A stretch of 64,000 nt of DNA, taken from the NCBI RefSeq assembly GCF_003597395.2, contig NC_133773.1, forward strand, positions 59,511,325 through 59,575,324, in the 5' to 3' direction. How positions within the stretch are numbered: the first letter of the stretch is position 1; each line of letters opens with the position of its first letter. This DNA comes from Chelonoidis abingdonii (taxonomy: Eukaryota > Chordata > Testudines > Testudinidae). Both the position numbers and the translations under genes were made by a program. Positions 61,793 to 64,000 of the stretch are shown one piece after another. The notes below the pieces were generated by a model. That model saw only the letters and a program-made list of their open reading frames with translations. It ran no database searches and had not been told where the DNA came from.

Positions 61793-61895
61793 GGGTCCGT
61801 ATCCTCAGCTGGTGTAAAATTAGAGCACTCCATTAACTTCAATGGAGCTACTGTAAACCCGAGCTGTGCTGGTTTACAGTAGCTTAGTATCTGGC
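61793..61895. repeat. Palindromic MITE-like repeat
   Basis: The central palindrome 'agcactccattaacttcaat' / 'ggagct' is flanked by 'tcctcagctggtgtaaaa' on the left and 'ggtttacagtagcttag' on the right, approximate complements. Same family as 48468-48546. Confidence 0.6.
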
Positions 61896-62720
61896 ATTAG
61901 GAATTTTTACCAAAAAATAAAACTGGGAAGCTCATTGATATATGTGCTGTCCCTTTCCCCCTTTCTTCTTTAGTTATATTAGACATTCAACACAAAAAAC
62001 CCTAAAGAGAAAAGAATAATAATTGAGTCTATGTCCATCAAAACAGTAAATCATTAGCAACAGAAAAGTTGAGTGTGACACCTCTACTATAGTTAAAATT
62101 TCAGACTTGACTGCAGCATCTGACTTCTTTAGTAAAAAGGTCGAACCACTGAAGAAAAGAGAAATCTCATCCCTGCAGCAGGAAAAAAAAAAAGGAAGAA
62201 AAGAGTGGAAGCTTTCTGGTCAACTGTGGCTCTTGACTTTACATCTTGGCTCCACAAGGAGGTAACATGAGACCTTGGACCATTTGTAATCAAGTCCAGG
62301 AGGAGACATTCAAAAGATGGAAAAGCAGCCATTAAAATGACAAATCAACATTAATGCAGTTTTACTGTGTAAGGTAAAAAAAAGTTCATATTTTGAGTTT
62401 CTGATTAAACAATTTGTTGACAATTTGATTTTTGACCAAATCCCAAAACTTTTTTTCAGTCAAAATGTTTATGATCAGTTGTAGAAGCTACAGAAAGTAG
62501 ACATCTTGACACAAACCATTTCATAATAATTTCCATTTCTTTGTAGGAAGTCATTTTAATAGCCTGTCTTCCATCTCTGGTTCTGTGTGGTCCAAAGTTT
62601 CATTTAATCTGTATATCAACCAAATGGATGTCTAATCTTACCTAGAGGGGGCTATTTTTTTTCTTTTCTTCTTCAGGAAATCCATCCCTAGACGCTATAT
62701 AAAGGCAAACAGAATTTGTT

Positions 62721-63012
62721 GGGGTATGTCTACAGTGCAGCTGGAAATGTGCTTCCCAGTGCAGGCAGACATACTAGCTAACATAGTAAAAATAGCAGTG
62801 TAGATGGGGTAGCAGCGGTGGTGGCTTAGGCCAGCTGCCCAAGTATGTACACAAGGGTTCTGGGCAGGTATGTACTCAGGTGTCCAGCCCAAGGTGCTGC
62901 CCATGCTGTCACAGCTCCACTGTGATTTTTAGCACTGTCATTGCTAGCTCAAGCATGTCGGTCTATTCTCTCCGGGAAACATGCTCCCAGCTGCAGTGTA
63001 GATCTACCTATA
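62721..63012. repeat. Palindromic MITE
   Basis: The left end 'ggggtatgtctacagtgcag' plus 'ctgg' is mirrored by the right end 'ccagctgcagtgtagatcta'. Inner arms with 'aaaatagcagtgtagat' and 'gatttttagcactgtc' also pair. Related to 13640-13928 and 31631-32058. Confidence 0.7.
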
Positions 63013-64000
63013 GTGGTATTGCAACTGGATCCAAATGTCATTCAAAGATATTCATGAATGGGATAGTATCCTGCCAATCCCAATCCCTTTTAGAGTAATC
63101 TGGAAAAAAAATAGATAGCACCCAAAAACACCTATTCCCTGATCCCTTCCCCCTACTGAGTACTCCTTGCACCAAGAATCCTTAGCTTTATCTTAGTATC
63201 TCAAATGTCTACCGAAATCCCAAGCATATATTTAGCTTTATAAAAAGTACAATGCTAACCATTTTTTTGAAAGTCCCTCCAAGATCTGATACTTTTTGGA
63301 CTGGTGTTATTGCAGTTCAGGATATTACTTTTTAAAACATAGTGAATCATAAATTACAGGGATGGGCACTATAGTAAACTCTAAACTCAAGACAGACATT
63401 AAATAGATTTGCTAGTTTTAGAAAATATACAATAATGGTCACCATTAAAAGTCAATATTTGTCAATTGTTATGACACTGGTATCTGAGATCACCACAATT
63501 TCTCCTATATTTATATCTAGGATCTCAGTGTTAAAGGTTGGCAAATACTGACTATTTAATGTCTGAACTGTGAATAGAACAAGAAAGGTTCAGTACTCTG
63601 CAGAATCTAGAACCTAATTCAAAGTGACCACCAGTAACTTCAAGATGAGGACCAACTTCCTAGATTACTTCTAAAAAACCTTTGGAATCACAGGAATCCT
63701 AAGAACCTTGTGGTGTTTGACATGTAGGCATATTCTGGAATATCTAGATGAAAGAAGGTACTCTGGTTCAGTAACCATGTCTAAGCAGAAACCTGTCTGG
63801 AGAAATTACTGATATTTGCAACAGCTTAGAACATCAGGACCTTCAGAACTAGTGAATGCAGGGAGCCATCAAAATGATTAACGTGTTTTCCTTTATTTTG
63901 TGAACGTAGCACAAGAGTGATGGGAATGGGACAACGGCATACAGCAGATGAGATGAATAATTTTTGGAAAGGGCATCTATAGATAAATTCTTGTACTCCT
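63013..64000. other. Unannotated non-coding DNA
   Basis: Nothing recognised in either strand up to the window edge. Confidence 0.4.

Overview
This is non-coding, AT-rich vertebrate nuclear DNA. The mix of repeats points to a sauropsid, most likely a turtle: many CR1 LINE fragments on both strands, hAT-type MITEs, solo LTRs, palindromic MITEs and MIR/L2-like SINEs. I recognise no prokaryotic-style operon, RNA gene, CRISPR array or complete host gene. The species call is inference from repeat style, not from a marker gene.

Layout. 1-4.8 kb holds decayed palindromic repeats. 4.8-6.9 kb is a CR1 (+) whose 3' UTR is interrupted by an unidentified segment. 7.6-8.4 kb is a solo LTR with a perfect 5-bp duplication. 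8.4-22.7 kb is mostly unannotated DNA with scattered MITEs, a SINE and an L3/CR1-like relic. 22.7-28.1 kb is the most structured part: an old RNase H-bearing I-group-like LINE (+), broken in turn by a TA-flanked foldback element, a CR1, a CR1 3'-end fragment and a solo LTR. 30.5-31.0 kb is an ERVL-style solo LTR. 31.6-32.1 kb is a hAT MITE inside a palindromic MITE. 34.1-35.4 kb holds CR1 pieces. 38.3-40.4 kb has a SINE and two hAT MITEs. 41.5-44.7 kb has two LTRs in opposite orientation, an assembly gap inside the second, and a 220-bp inverted repeat. 44.9-46.9 kb has two phase-compatible candidate exons (-). 47.1-49.4 kb has a hAT MITE and an ERV1-style solo LTR. 54.4-59.7 kb has two long CR1 copies arranged tail to tail.

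Functionally the window reads as an intron or intergenic region built from successive transposon insertions. Seven elements are bounded by exact target-site duplications that I could read directly (LTRs at 7.6, 27.5, 30.5, 41.5 and 43.4 kb; hAT elements at 39.1 and 40.2 kb). The only hints of a host gene are short spliced-looking frames, mainly the minus-strand pair at 46769-46863 and 44886-45044, whose product I do not recognise.
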